Shown here: one piece after another, positions 27,018 to 36,563 of the stretch
Layout of the letters: each line of letters begins with the position of its first letter
How positions within the stretch are numbered: position 1 is the first letter of the stretch
Source: Actinomycetota bacterium
GTDB lineage: Bacteria; Actinomycetota; Acidimicrobiia; Acidimicrobiales; Ilumatobacteraceae
Length of the DNA: 39,666 nucleotides
Direction of reading: 5' to 3'
Assembly: GCA_016213625.1 (NCBI GenBank)
Contig: JACQZZ010000067.1
Coordinates: 1-39,666, forward strand
Translations under genes and position numbers: made by a program
Notes under the pieces: model-generated
The model's input: only the letters and a program-made list of their open reading frames with translations
What the model was told of the DNA's origin: nothing
Databases searched by the model: none

Positions 27018-27836
27018 GTGACCGAGATTCCCGAGCACCTGCTGAAGCGGAGCAAGGCCGCCAAGGCCAAGGCCGATGGCGCCGAGGCGCCGGCCGACGC
27101 GCCCGCTGCCCCCTCCACCGCACCTGCCACCACCGCGTCGGCCGCCCCTGCGGTGGCCGCGAAGAAGGACGTCGAGGCCGCTCCCGCGGCACCCGTCGCC
27201 AAGCCCGACACCCCGGTCGTCGCTGCCTACAAGGCGCGCAAGAAGATCCCGGTGTGGGCCATGGTCACGCTCAGCATCCTGCCCGTGTGGCTGTTCATGT
27301 ACGTGCTGGCCATGAAGCCCGTCACGGCAAAGGCGACCGGTCCGCTCGGCGACGGTGCTGCGGTGTACGCCAGCAACTGTTCGGGCTGCCACGGCGGCGG
27401 CGGCGAGGGCATCGGCTCGGCCTATGCATTCACCGGCGGCGCCGTGATGAAGACCTTCCCGGTCATCGAGGACCAGTTGCGCTGGGTGTACCTCGGTACC
27501 AAGGCCTACGTCGATGCCGGCGTGCTCGGCTACGGCGACCCGAACCGCGAGGGCGGCGCACGCGTGGCTGGTGCCAGCGGTGGCCAGATGCCCGGGTGGA
27601 AGGGCAACCTCACCGACGCCGAGATCCTCGCTGCGGTCTGCGACGAGCGCTACAACCTCAGCGGCGGCGACCAGGCGTCCGAAGAGTTCGCGCTGTGGTG
27701 CTCGCCCGAGAGCGAGATCTACCTCGCCCTCGAGGGCGGCACGGCCACGTTCGAGAACGTCCACGAGGTCTTCGCCGACAAGGGCGTCATCGCCATCGGC
27801 TCCACGCCGGTCGCCGGGGTGTCCGAGCGTCCCTGA
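27018..27836 (+). CDS. Membrane-anchored monohaem cytochrome c
   Basis: A 272-residue protein. An N-terminal cytoplasmic motif IPEHLLKRSKAAKAKA (4-19) is followed by an Ala/Pro-rich linker, one helix at about 78-99 (VWAMVTLSILPVWLFMYVLA), then an exported cytochrome c domain. The haem site is CSGCH (Cys121, Cys124, His125), with Met191 in GGQMPGW as likely sixth ligand. A C-terminal region with two further Cys (208 and 228) extends beyond the haem domain. The start is GTG at 27018; the motif match to the subunit IV-like protein supports it. It is divergent from the bc/complex I operon and probably carries electrons from the bc complex to an oxidase. Confidence 0.88.
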   Translation: MTEIPEHLLKRSKAAKAKADGAEAPADAPAAPSTAPATTASAAPAVAAKKDVEAAPAAPVAKPDTPVVAAYKARKKIPVWAMVTLSILPVWLFMYVLAMKPVTAKATGPLGDGAAVYASNCSGCHGGGGEGIGSAYAFTGGAVMKTFPVIEDQLRWVYLGTKAYVDAGVLGYGDPNREGGARVAGASGGQMPGWKGNLTDAEILAAVCDERYNLSGGDQASEEFALWCSPESEIYLALEGGTATFENVHEVFADKGVIAIGSTPVAGVSERP

Positions 27837-27865
27837 CGCACACGTCACAACCGAATCACGCACTC

Positions 27866-27897
27866 GTGTGGCCGCTTCCGTCCGGGAGCGGCCACAC
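27866..27897. terminator. Strong hairpin after the cytochrome c gene and before the reductase start
   Basis: An 11-bp perfect inverted repeat GTGTGGCCGCT / AGCGGCCACAC with a 10-nt loop, followed by TGCTTTCCC. It starts 30 bp after the cytochrome c stop. It could be an intrinsic terminator with a poor T-tract. It ends only 9 nt before the GTG of the next gene, so it may also affect translation of that gene. Confidence 0.6.
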
Positions 27898-27906
27898 TGC
27901 TTTCCC

Positions 27907-29178
27907 GTGAGCGACTCCGCGAACCCTTCCACGCACGATCTGGCCACCGAAGTGCTGGTCATCGGCGGCGGCCCCGCTGGTGCGGCGACGGGCTATTGGC
28001 TGGCCACACTCGGCCACGACGTCACGGTCGTCGAGCGCAAGACCTTCCCGCGCGACAAGACGTGCGGCGACGGCCTCACGCCGCGAGCCGTGTACCAGCT
28101 CGGCGAGATGGGCCTCACCGACCAGCTGTCGAAGTACCACCGCTACCACGGGCTGCGCGCCACCGGCATGGGCAAGGAGCTCGAGCTGCAGTGGCCGTCG
28201 CACTCGAAGTACCCCAGCCACGGCTACGTCGTACGCCGCCGCGAGCTCGACATGATGGTCGCCGACAACGCAGCAGCGGCCGGCGCGAACCTGCTGACGG
28301 GTCACGAGGCGCTCGACCCCATCGTCGACCGCGGGTTCGTGCGCGGCGCGGTGGTGCAGACCAAGGACGAGCAGACGAAGGAGATCCACGCCAAGTACGT
28401 CGTGGTCGCCGACGGCGCCAACAGCCGATTCGGTCGGGCCCTGGGCACCTTCCGCACTCGCGAGTGGCCGTACGGCACGGCCATCCGCACGTACTGGCAA
28501 ACCCCTCGACACGCCGATCCGTGGATCGAGAGCGCGCTCGACGTGAAGGACCGCAACGGCAACCCCATGCCGGGGTACGGCTGGATCTTCCCGGTCGGCG
28601 ACGGCACCGTCAACATCGGCGTCGGGCTGCTCAGCACGTTCCGCGACTTCAAGTCGGTCAACACCACGCACATGCTCGACGCGTACGCCCACCAGGTGGC
28701 CGAGCGTTGGGAGATCGACCCGGGTCACCCCGAGGCGAAGGCCACCAGCGGCCGCATCCCCATGGGTGGTTCGGTGGGCCCGAAGGCCGGTCCCAGCTAT
28801 CTCGTCATCGGCGATGCTGCCGGCAGCGTGAATCCGTTCAACGGTGAAGGCATCGACTACGCGTACGAGACGGCGCGCATGGCGGCCAACGTGTTGCACG
28901 ACGCGCTCGCGGCCAACGACCCCACCGCGCTGCAGCAGTACCCGCGGATGCTCGACGACGAGTACGGCGAGTACTTCAAGGTGGCTCGTCTCTTCGCCCG
29001 CATCATCGGTCGGCCGGTGCTCATGCGCGAACTCACCCGAGTGGGCATGAACAGCCGCACGCTGATGGAGTGGGTGCTGCGCATCATGGCCAACCTGCTG
29101 CGCGAAGACGAGCTGGGGCCCGCCGAGGCCGCCTACAAGGCCGCCGCCAAGATCGTCAAGCTCGCCCCCAACGCCTGA
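27907..29178 (+). CDS. Geranylgeranyl/menaquinone reductase family flavoprotein
   Basis: A 423-residue FAD-dependent reductase of the geranylgeranyl reductase family, which saturates isoprenoid double bonds. The N-terminal dinucleotide site VLVIGGGPAGAATGYW (residues 16-31) is followed by FPRDKTCGDGLTPRAV, a family hallmark. PGYGWIFPVGDGTVNIGVG matches the substrate-cavity motif, and YLVIGDAAGSVNPFNGEGI is the second FAD motif. In Actinobacteria the closest characterised role is MenJ, which partly saturates the menaquinone side chain. Adjacent respiratory genes and a prenyl synthase support that. GTG at 27907 is the start; no Shine-Dalgarno sequence is well placed, because GGGAG lies in the preceding hairpin. 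Confidence 0.88.
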   Translation: MSDSANPSTHDLATEVLVIGGGPAGAATGYWLATLGHDVTVVERKTFPRDKTCGDGLTPRAVYQLGEMGLTDQLSKYHRYHGLRATGMGKELELQWPSHSKYPSHGYVVRRRELDMMVADNAAAAGANLLTGHEALDPIVDRGFVRGAVVQTKDEQTKEIHAKYVVVADGANSRFGRALGTFRTREWPYGTAIRTYWQTPRHADPWIESALDVKDRNGNPMPGYGWIFPVGDGTVNIGVGLLSTFRDFKSVNTTHMLDAYAHQVAERWEIDPGHPEAKATSGRIPMGGSVGPKAGPSYLVIGDAAGSVNPFNGEGIDYAYETARMAANVLHDALAANDPTALQQYPRMLDDEYGEYFKVARLFARIIGRPVLMRELTRVGMNSRTLMEWVLRIMANLLREDELGPAEAAYKAAAKIVKLAPNA

Positions 29179-29181
29179 CCC

Positions 29182-29338
29182 CGCCATCCGAGTGGGTGAC
29201 CGCCATCCGAGTGGGTGACCGCCATCCGAGTGGGTACTCGTATCCAGGGTGCGAGTACCCACTCCGACGGGCCCGCGCCACTCGGGCCGGTGACGACCCA
29301 CTCGGACCGGCGCCCTGCCACTCGGATGGGTTGCGGCG
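29182..29338. repeat. Array of 19-bp direct repeats and inverted copies in a convergent gap
   Basis: Three direct copies of CGCCATCCGAGTGGGTGAC start at 29182, 29201 and 29220, the last diverging into TACTC. They are followed by inverted relatives of the type CCACTCGGAnGG starting near 29259, 29278, 29299 and 29319. A 13-bp perfect stem GAGTGGGTACTCG / CGAGTACCCACTC (29228-29240 and 29252-29264) spans the switch in direction. The array fills the gap between the reductase and the prenyl synthase, which converge on it. Confidence 0.8.
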
Positions 29339-29341
29339 AGA

Positions 29342-30322
29342 TCAGAGGGTGGCGAGAAGGGCCGACGGGGCGGCGTACAGCACGTCGGTGGCCTCGCTGG
29401 GCGGCAGCAGTTCGCACGCGGCTTCGGCCCGTGCCGACCATTCGCGAGCTGCGTCCATGGCTGCGGCCACGCCGCCGTTCGACCGCACGATGGCCAGCGC
29501 CTTGTCGCGCTCGGCCGAGTCGAGCGGCTTGCCGAGCAGTGACAACAGCTCCACCGCGGCCACGCCGCCGGCCTGCAGCGTGCGCAACACGGGCAAGGTG
29601 TACACACCCTCGACCATGTCGTGCCCGGCGGGCTTGCCGAGTTGTTCGTCGGTGGCCGTGATGTCGAGCAGATCGTCGACGATCTGGAACACCATGCCGA
29701 AGGCCTCGCCGTACTCGGTGAGTGCGTCGATGGTGGGTCGAGGCAGATCGGCGACGATGCCGCCGATGCGAGCGGCCGTGGAGTACAGCGATGCGGTCTT
29801 GCCGCTGATGCTGCTGAGGTAGCTGGCCTCGGGGCGAGCCGAGTTGTAGGTGTGGCGCAGCTCCTCGATCTGGCCCTCGCAGAGGCGGCCGATGGTGCGA
29901 GCGAGCAGCCCCGCGACCTCGGTGCCCAACGACGCCGCGATCTCCGAGGCGCGGGACAGCAGGAAGTCGCCGGCGAGAATGGCCTGCAGGTTGCCCCACT
30001 TCGCGTTCACCGTGTCGACGCCGCGGCGCGTGTCGGCTTCGTCCATCACGTCGTCGTGATAGAGCGAACCGGTCTGCACCAGCTCACATGCGATACCACC
30101 CTGCACCGATCGTTCGTGGAGGTCGGGCGACGGCGGGCCGCCCACCTGCGCGGCGACCACCGTGAGCACCGGGCGCAGGCGCTTGCCGCCGGCGACGATG
30201 AGGTGGGACGCGATCTCGTTCAGGTACGGATCCGGGGTGACCACCGACGCCCCCAGCGCGGCCTCGATGCGCGCCAGGTCGGCGGCGTGCGTGGGCAACG
30301 CGAACAGGGGGGCGGAAGGCAC
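29342..30322 (-). CDS. Polyprenyl diphosphate synthase (trans, long-chain type)
   Basis: A 326-residue trans-isoprenyl diphosphate synthase. The first Asp-rich motif is DDVMDEADTRRG (Asp90, Asp91, Asp94) and the second is DDLLD (216-220); GGKRLRP lies at 45-51. Small residues ahead of the first motif and the length fit a medium- to long-chain product, plausibly the menaquinone side chain. It converges with the reductase gene at 27907 and diverges from clpC across 114 bp. The stop lies just right of the repeat array. Chain length cannot be fixed from sequence alone. Confidence 0.92.
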   Translation of the reverse strand: MPSAPLFALPTHAADLARIEAALGASVVTPDPYLNEIASHLIVAGGKRLRPVLTVVAAQVGGPPSPDLHERSVQGGIACELVQTGSLYHDDVMDEADTRRGVDTVNAKWGNLQAILAGDFLLSRASEIAASLGTEVAGLLARTIGRLCEGQIEELRHTYNSARPEASYLSSISGKTASLYSTAARIGGIVADLPRPTIDALTEYGEAFGMVFQIVDDLLDITATDEQLGKPAGHDMVEGVYTLPVLRTLQAGGVAAVELLSLLGKPLDSAERDKALAIVRSNGGVAAAMDAAREWSARAEAACELLPPSEATDVLYAAPSALLATL

Positions 30323-30401
30323 GTGCGACAGGCTACGCCGTTTGTCATGTGGTGACCAACGGTGCTGTCAAGTCAGGGCGTGCACAGAGGTGGCGTCCGG
30401 C

Positions 30402-30436
30402 ACGTTGGATCGCCGACCCACCGATACACTTCCCCC
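30402..30436 (+). promoter_or_regulatory. Candidate clpC promoter, possibly leaderless
   Basis: TACACT at 30425-30430 fits a TAnnnT -10 box and ends 6 nt before the ATG of clpC. If used, the transcript would begin at or next to the start codon. A TTGGAT 14 nt upstream is too close to be an ideal -35. I see no CIRCE palindrome here. Confidence 0.4.
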
Positions 30437-32998
<2,562 letters not shown>

Positions 32999-33036
32999 AC
33001 CACGCCGCCCGTTGAGGCGCACCCCGCACTGACAGA

Positions 33037-33855
33037 ATGACTTCCGTGCGTCGCGCCCTCGCCGTCATACTCGCTGCGTTCGCGCTCGCCGCGTGCCGTG
33101 TCGACACCACGGTCGACGTGGTCGTGACGCCCGATGGCTCGGGCACCATCACCCTCACCGCGGTGGCCGACGCCGAGGTGCTCACCCAGGCGCCAGGCCT
33201 GGCGGAGGACCTCCGCTTCGACGACGTGGAGGCCGCCGGCTGGGTGGTGGACGGCCCCACCTCCACCGACGACGGTGGGCTGCAGGTGGTGGTGAGCCAC
33301 CCGTTCGCCACCGTGGAGGAGGCCACGGCCCTGTTGCAGAGCCTGAACGGACCCGACGGACCGCTGCACGACGTGGTCATCGGACGCACGGTCACCGACG
33401 ACGACATCACCACCACACTCACCGGCAACATTCGGGTGGCCAACGGACTCGATGCCTTCGCCGACCCCGACGTGTTGGCCGCCATCGGCGGAAGCCCGTA
33501 CGCCAACGACCTGGCGGCGGCCAACCTCCGCCCGGCCGATGTGGTGACCTTCACCTTCACGGCCGATCTCCCCGGCGAGCCCGTCACCGTGGCCACCGGA
33601 TCCCCCAACACAGGTGCAGGTGCCACCGACAACGCTGCCGCGCTGGTGTGGAGCGTGCCACTCGACGGCACCACCGCCGATCTGGCCACCATCTCCGTGC
33701 TGGCGCAGGGCTCGGGTGGCGGCATCTGGGGCACCATCGCCACCATCGCGCTCATCGCCCTCGTGGCGTGGGTGGTGCTGGCCATCTCCTTCATCACGTT
33801 CGTGGTGGTCGCCCGGCGCCACCGGGCACGGCACCGCAGCACCCCTGCCGGCTGA
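33037..33855 (+). CDS. LppM-like lipoprotein with C-terminal membrane helix
   Basis: A 272-residue predicted lipoprotein. A signal peptide with lipobox LAAC (Cys20) is followed by a domain of beta-rich character (TVDVVVTPDGSGTITLTAV onward) resembling the LppM/DUF3153 family of Actinobacteria. A C-terminal helix at about 232-256 and a basic RRHRARHR tail complete it. Lipid anchor plus C-terminal helix means it is tethered at both ends. GTG at 33046 is a possible alternative start. Its stop codon overlaps the 20-bp element at 33854 upstream of the regulator gene. Function is not established here. Confidence 0.75.
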   Translation: MTSVRRALAVILAAFALAACRVDTTVDVVVTPDGSGTITLTAVADAEVLTQAPGLAEDLRFDDVEAAGWVVDGPTSTDDGGLQVVVSHPFATVEEATALLQSLNGPDGPLHDVVIGRTVTDDDITTTLTGNIRVANGLDAFADPDVLAAIGGSPYANDLAAANLRPADVVTFTFTADLPGEPVTVATGSPNTGAGATDNAAALVWSVPLDGTTADLATISVLAQGSGGGIWGTIATIALIALVAWVVLAISFITFVVVARRHRARHRSTPAG

Positions 33856-33873
33856 CATCCCAGAAGTCTGGGG
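33854..33873 (+). promoter_or_regulatory. Candidate operator E1 upstream of the LuxR-type gene
   Basis: GACATCCCAGAAGTCTGGGG contains the perfect palindrome CCCAGA-AG-TCTGGG. It matches two elements at 35742 and 35778 in the pattern GACATCCC-W-N6-TGGGG. It ends 36 nt before the ATG at 33910, a position suited to autoregulation by that gene's LuxR-type product. Confidence 0.6.
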
Positions 33874-33909
33874 TCGACAGCGCGACGCGGCGACGCGAAG
33901 ATCGCACCC

Positions 33910-34950
33910 ATGTGGAGCGATCTGCGTGCCGACGCCGTCCTGCGCGAGATCAACGCGCTGAGCGGGGCGGGTCTCGTGGTCGACGAAGTGCACTCGGCGG
34001 CGCTGGCCGCCATGGGGCGCGTCCTCCCGTTCGATGCGGCCTGCATGGGCGCCGTGGATCCCGACACCCTGCTGCTCACTTCGGGCGTCACCATCGGGTT
34101 CTCCCCCAGCGTGGGTGAATCGGAGCGATTCGTCGAGCTCGAGTACGGCGGTGTCGAGCGGTACTCGTTCGCCAATCTGATCGATCGAGGTGTGCCGGTG
34201 CTCGCCGACGCAGGAGGGCTCCCGGCGCGCCAGCGGATGGACGTGCGCTACCACGAGATGGTGAAGCTCCTCGGCTTCGCCCACGACGTGCGCATCACGT
34301 TCGTCAGTGACGACAACTGCTGGGCGGTGGGCGACCTCTATCGAGCCGACGCGACCGACGAGTTCGAGGCCCGCGAGCTCCAGTTCCTCGATCGGGCCGC
34401 GCGTCTCGTGGCCGCCGCCACGCGCTCCGCCATCCGTCGGACCGACGTCGACACCGGGGTGCTCCCCGACGGCGCCGCGGTCCTCGTCGTCGAGCGCGAC
34501 GGCTCGGTGTCGGGGATGACCGCCGGGGCCCGAGGCTGGATCGACGACCCCGCCGACGACGGTGCACCGTCCACCATGTGGTGGGCCATTCGCACCGCCG
34601 TGGCCACCGCACGCCGCGGTGTCCCGACGGCGTACACCCGCGTCCGCCTGGGCGCTCGATGGGTGGTCGTGCGAGCGTCGGCTCTGGGCTCCACGCCCCG
34701 CGACGCCCCGGTGGCCGTCACCATCGACGAAGCAGGGGTTCGTGAGTTGGCCGACCTGTACATGGCGGCGCACGGCCTCACCCGCCGCGAGCGCGAGATC
34801 TGCCACGAGGTGATCGCCGGGCGCTCCACGAAGGAGATCGCCGACCGACTGTTCATCTCTGTGCACACCGTGCAGGACCACCTCAAGTCGGTGTTCGACA
34901 AGGCCGGCGTGCGCAGCCGCCGCGAACTCGTGGCCATGCTCGGCAGCTGA
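33910..34950 (+). CDS. LuxR-type transcriptional regulator with GAF-like sensor region
   Basis: A 346-residue regulator. Residues about 285-346 form a LuxR/NarL helix-turn-helix: LTRREREICHEVIAGRSTKE, then IADRLFISVHTVQDHLKSVF. The N-terminal part (about 20-175) resembles a GAF-type ligand domain, with no phosphoacceptor receiver signature. A variable middle section contains WWAIRTAVATARRGVPTAY. It is convergent with the alternative oxidase gene (35 bp gap). The shared 20-bp element upstream of it and in the oxidase control region makes it the likely regulator of that locus. The sensed signal is unknown. Confidence 0.88.
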   Translation: MWSDLRADAVLREINALSGAGLVVDEVHSAALAAMGRVLPFDAACMGAVDPDTLLLTSGVTIGFSPSVGESERFVELEYGGVERYSFANLIDRGVPVLADAGGLPARQRMDVRYHEMVKLLGFAHDVRITFVSDDNCWAVGDLYRADATDEFEARELQFLDRAARLVAAATRSAIRRTDVDTGVLPDGAAVLVVERDGSVSGMTAGARGWIDDPADDGAPSTMWWAIRTAVATARRGVPTAYTRVRLGARWVVVRASALGSTPRDAPVAVTIDEAGVRELADLYMAAHGLTRREREICHEVIAGRSTKEIADRLFISVHTVQDHLKSVFDKAGVRSRRELVAMLGS

Positions 34951-34963
34951 CCGACCGGGAGCA

Positions 34964-34978
34964 TGGCCGCGGCGGCCA
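34964..34978. terminator. Short GC palindrome in the convergent regulator/oxidase gap
   Basis: TGGCCGC-G-GCGGCCA is a 15-nt perfect palindrome between the stop codons of the two converging genes. There is no T-tract. It may contribute to bidirectional termination; evidence is weak. Confidence 0.35.
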
Positions 34979-34985
34979 CCCTCGA

Positions 34986-35672
34986 TCACCGAACGCGGTT
35001 CGCTCCCCGGTCCAGGTGCAGCTGCTCGAGCTCGGCGAGGCTCTCGTTCTTGTGGTGCCGCTCGTCGACGCCGATCTGGCGCAGCACGTCCGCCAGCGAG
35101 TCGTAGCAGCCGTACTCGTCGGCGACGGAGTACGTGCAACCCTCGTGCTCGAGTTCGGGGTGATCGGCGACGAACTCCATGTACTCGTGCTCGGCGTGGT
35201 CCTCGAAGTCGGCGTTCAGCCGGTACGACCACTCCGGTCGCAGCACGAACATCAGCCACGACACCTGGTAGTAGACGAACGCGATCAGCTGTGGGAGCAA
35301 CCGGTGACGGAAGCGACCGAGTTCCATTCCTCGATGGTCGAGCACATCCTCGAGGATGAACAGGTGCCACTGCTCGTTGTCCTGTTGGTCGCGCGCCCGC
35401 ATGACGCGCCGGTAGATCGATCGTGCCCGCACCGTGTCGCGGGCGTGACGGGTGATGGAGAGGTACGCGGCGTGTTCCCACGTCTGGTACGGCACTCGCG
35501 CGACCAGCTCCAGCACCAGGAACTTCTCGAGGGTCCGGCGGCGGCCATAGATGAGATCCATCGTCGTGAACAACGAGCGGGCGACGAGGCCGACGCAACG
35601 GCGCGGGGTGGCGAGTGTGACGTCCTGCTCGGCGCGTAGTGCGACCACCTCCGACGTGATCGACGTGTGCAT
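34986..35672 (-). CDS. aox: Alternative oxidase family diiron quinol oxidase
   Basis: A 228-residue member of the alternative oxidase (AOX/PTOX) family, interfacial membrane diiron proteins that reduce oxygen with quinol without pumping protons. All six metal ligands can be placed: Glu55 (LELVARVP), Glu100 and His103 (NEQWH), Glu157 (FEDHAEHEY), Glu204 and His207 (DERHH). Tyr164, seven residues after Glu157, matches the essential Tyr of characterised enzymes. Hydrophobic stretches such as IAFVYYQVSWLMFVL fit the membrane face. ATG follows GGAGG at 6 nt. The identification is by recognised motifs, not a search. Such a gene is unusual in an actinobacterium, where menaquinone is the expected quinone. 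Confidence 0.85.
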   Translation of the reverse strand: MHTSITSEVVALRAEQDVTLATPRRCVGLVARSLFTTMDLIYGRRRTLEKFLVLELVARVPYQTWEHAAYLSITRHARDTVRARSIYRRVMRARDQQDNEQWHLFILEDVLDHRGMELGRFRHRLLPQLIAFVYYQVSWLMFVLRPEWSYRLNADFEDHAEHEYMEFVADHPELEHEGCTYSVADEYGCYDSLADVLRQIGVDERHHKNESLAELEQLHLDRGANRVR

Positions 35673-35718
35673 GGCAACCTCCGATGACGGGGGACTCGGT
35701 GCGTCCCTGTCCCGTCAG

Positions 35719-35732
35719 CGTGAGCGTTCACG
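35719..35732. promoter_or_regulatory. Interrupted palindrome in the oxidase upstream region
   Basis: CGTGA-GCGT-TCACG lies 47 bp upstream of the oxidase ATG, in a position suited to binding a dimeric regulator. It is unrelated in sequence to the 20-bp elements E1 to E3. Confidence 0.35.
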
Positions 35733-35741
35733 AGCGTCGGC

Positions 35742-35761
35742 GACATCCCACGAACCTGGGG
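35742..35761 (+). promoter_or_regulatory. Candidate operator E2 (oxidase/VOC divergent region)
   Basis: GACATCCCACGAACCTGGGG is identical to E1 at 16 of 20 positions, with only interior bases differing. It points toward the VOC gene, whose ATG lies 106 nt downstream, and forms an inverted pair with E3. Confidence 0.6.
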
Positions 35762-35777
35762 CGTGTGGACTGGCGAA

Positions 35778-35797
35778 CCCCACGGACGAGGGATGTC
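35778..35797 (-). promoter_or_regulatory. Candidate operator E3 (inverted copy of E2)
   Basis: On the minus strand this reads GACATCCCTCGTCCGTGGGG, keeping both conserved blocks GACATCCC and TGGGG at the same spacing as E1 and E2. It points toward the oxidase gene, 105 nt from its ATG, which mirrors E2 to the VOC gene at 106 nt. Confidence 0.6.
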
Positions 35798-35831
35798 CAG
35801 GAACAACACGCGCGGCGCATCGTCGGGATGC

Positions 35832-35850
35832 ATGCCGGATCCGCCGGCAT
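35832..35850 (+). promoter_or_regulatory. Hairpin just upstream of the VOC gene ribosome-binding site
   Basis: ATGCCGG-ATCCG-CCGGCAT is a 7-bp stem with a 5-nt loop. It ends 6 nt before the strong ribosome-binding site AAGGAG (35857-35862). It could affect translation or stability of the message. Confidence 0.35.
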
Positions 35851-35867
35851 CGGACCAAGGAGTCACC

Positions 35868-36365
35868 ATGTCCCACATCCCCACCACACTCGACCACGTC
35901 GCACTCGACGTCGCGAATCGCGACCGCTCGGCAGAGTTCTACGCGGCGCTGTTGGGCGCTCGCCCGATCGCAGAGGACCCCGAGCACCACATCACCTTCC
36001 TGCGGCTGCCCGGCTCGTCGCGCTTCTCCGACATCGCATTGCACGAGCACCCCGATCGCGATGCCGCCTATCCGAAGGGACAGATGCGCCTCGCCCACAC
36101 CGGCTGGGCCGTCGATCGTGCTCAGTACCTCGTGGACGCGTTCGAGTTCTTCACCGAGCACAGCCGGGTGCTGCTCGCCGCCGACTTCGGTGTGTCGTTG
36201 TCGGTGATGGGTGCCGACCCCGACGGCAACGTCGTCGAGTTCGAACTGTTCGACCATTCGGCCCGCGACGCCGAGCCCGGGTTCAGCGTGCTGGACCTCG
36301 ACCTCCTCCGTGAGAGGGTCGCGACGTCGTCGCCCTTCGTTCGTGGAGGGAGCACCCCGCGATGA
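35868..36365 (+). CDS. VOC-superfamily (glyoxalase/dioxygenase fold) protein
   Basis: A 165-residue vicinal-oxygen-chelate protein. LDHVALDVANRDRSAEFYAALLG opens the first beta-alpha-beta repeat. The second contains GADPDGNVVEFELF, whose Glu is a typical metal ligand, with His residues in the first module available. ATG at 35868 follows AAGGAG at 5 nt, which decides the start over an upstream ATG at 35763. It is divergent from the alternative oxidase gene and shares its control region. The next small gene overlaps its stop by four bases. The substrate is unknown. Confidence 0.82.
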   Translation: MSHIPTTLDHVALDVANRDRSAEFYAALLGARPIAEDPEHHITFLRLPGSSRFSDIALHEHPDRDAAYPKGQMRLAHTGWAVDRAQYLVDAFEFFTEHSRVLLAADFGVSLSVMGADPDGNVVEFELFDHSARDAEPGFSVLDLDLLRERVATSSPFVRGGSTPR

Positions 36366-36563
36366 CCGGGTGGATGCAGGCGCTCGGCACCCGTTGCGCC
36401 GCCACCCGCGCCGGGTGGTCGCTGCTGGGTGATCGCCGAGCTCGCGGTGCTCGGCCTCGACGCGATCGCTCCCCGCTCGCTGGACCGCGTGCTGCCGCAC
36501 ATCGACCTCTCAGGGAGTAGTGCGGCCTCTCTGCGACACCCCTCTGTCATGGTGCCCCCATGA
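36362..36563 (+). pseudogene. Small gene apparently frameshifted, coupled to VOC gene and radA
   Basis: An ATG overlapping the VOC stop (ATGA) opens a frame with high GC3 for 23 codons (MTGWMQALGTRCAATRAGWS and on). It then loses coding character, while another frame starting GTG ATC GCC at 36429 takes over with strong GC3 (IAELAVLGLDAIAPRSLDRV). Removing one G from the GGG at 36427-36429 joins both into one 66-residue frame. It ends at a TGA overlapping the radA ATG by three bases. Overlaps at both ends argue it is a real gene broken by one base, or a sequencing error. I do not recognise the product. Confidence 0.45.

Noticed and set aside
29182..29338. CRISPR array
   Set aside because: The 19-bp copies are tandem without unique spacers, later copies are inverted, and no cas genes are nearby.
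30323..30436. CIRCE/HrcA operator upstream of clpC
   Set aside because: No TTAGCACTC-type inverted repeat is present in the 114-bp region.
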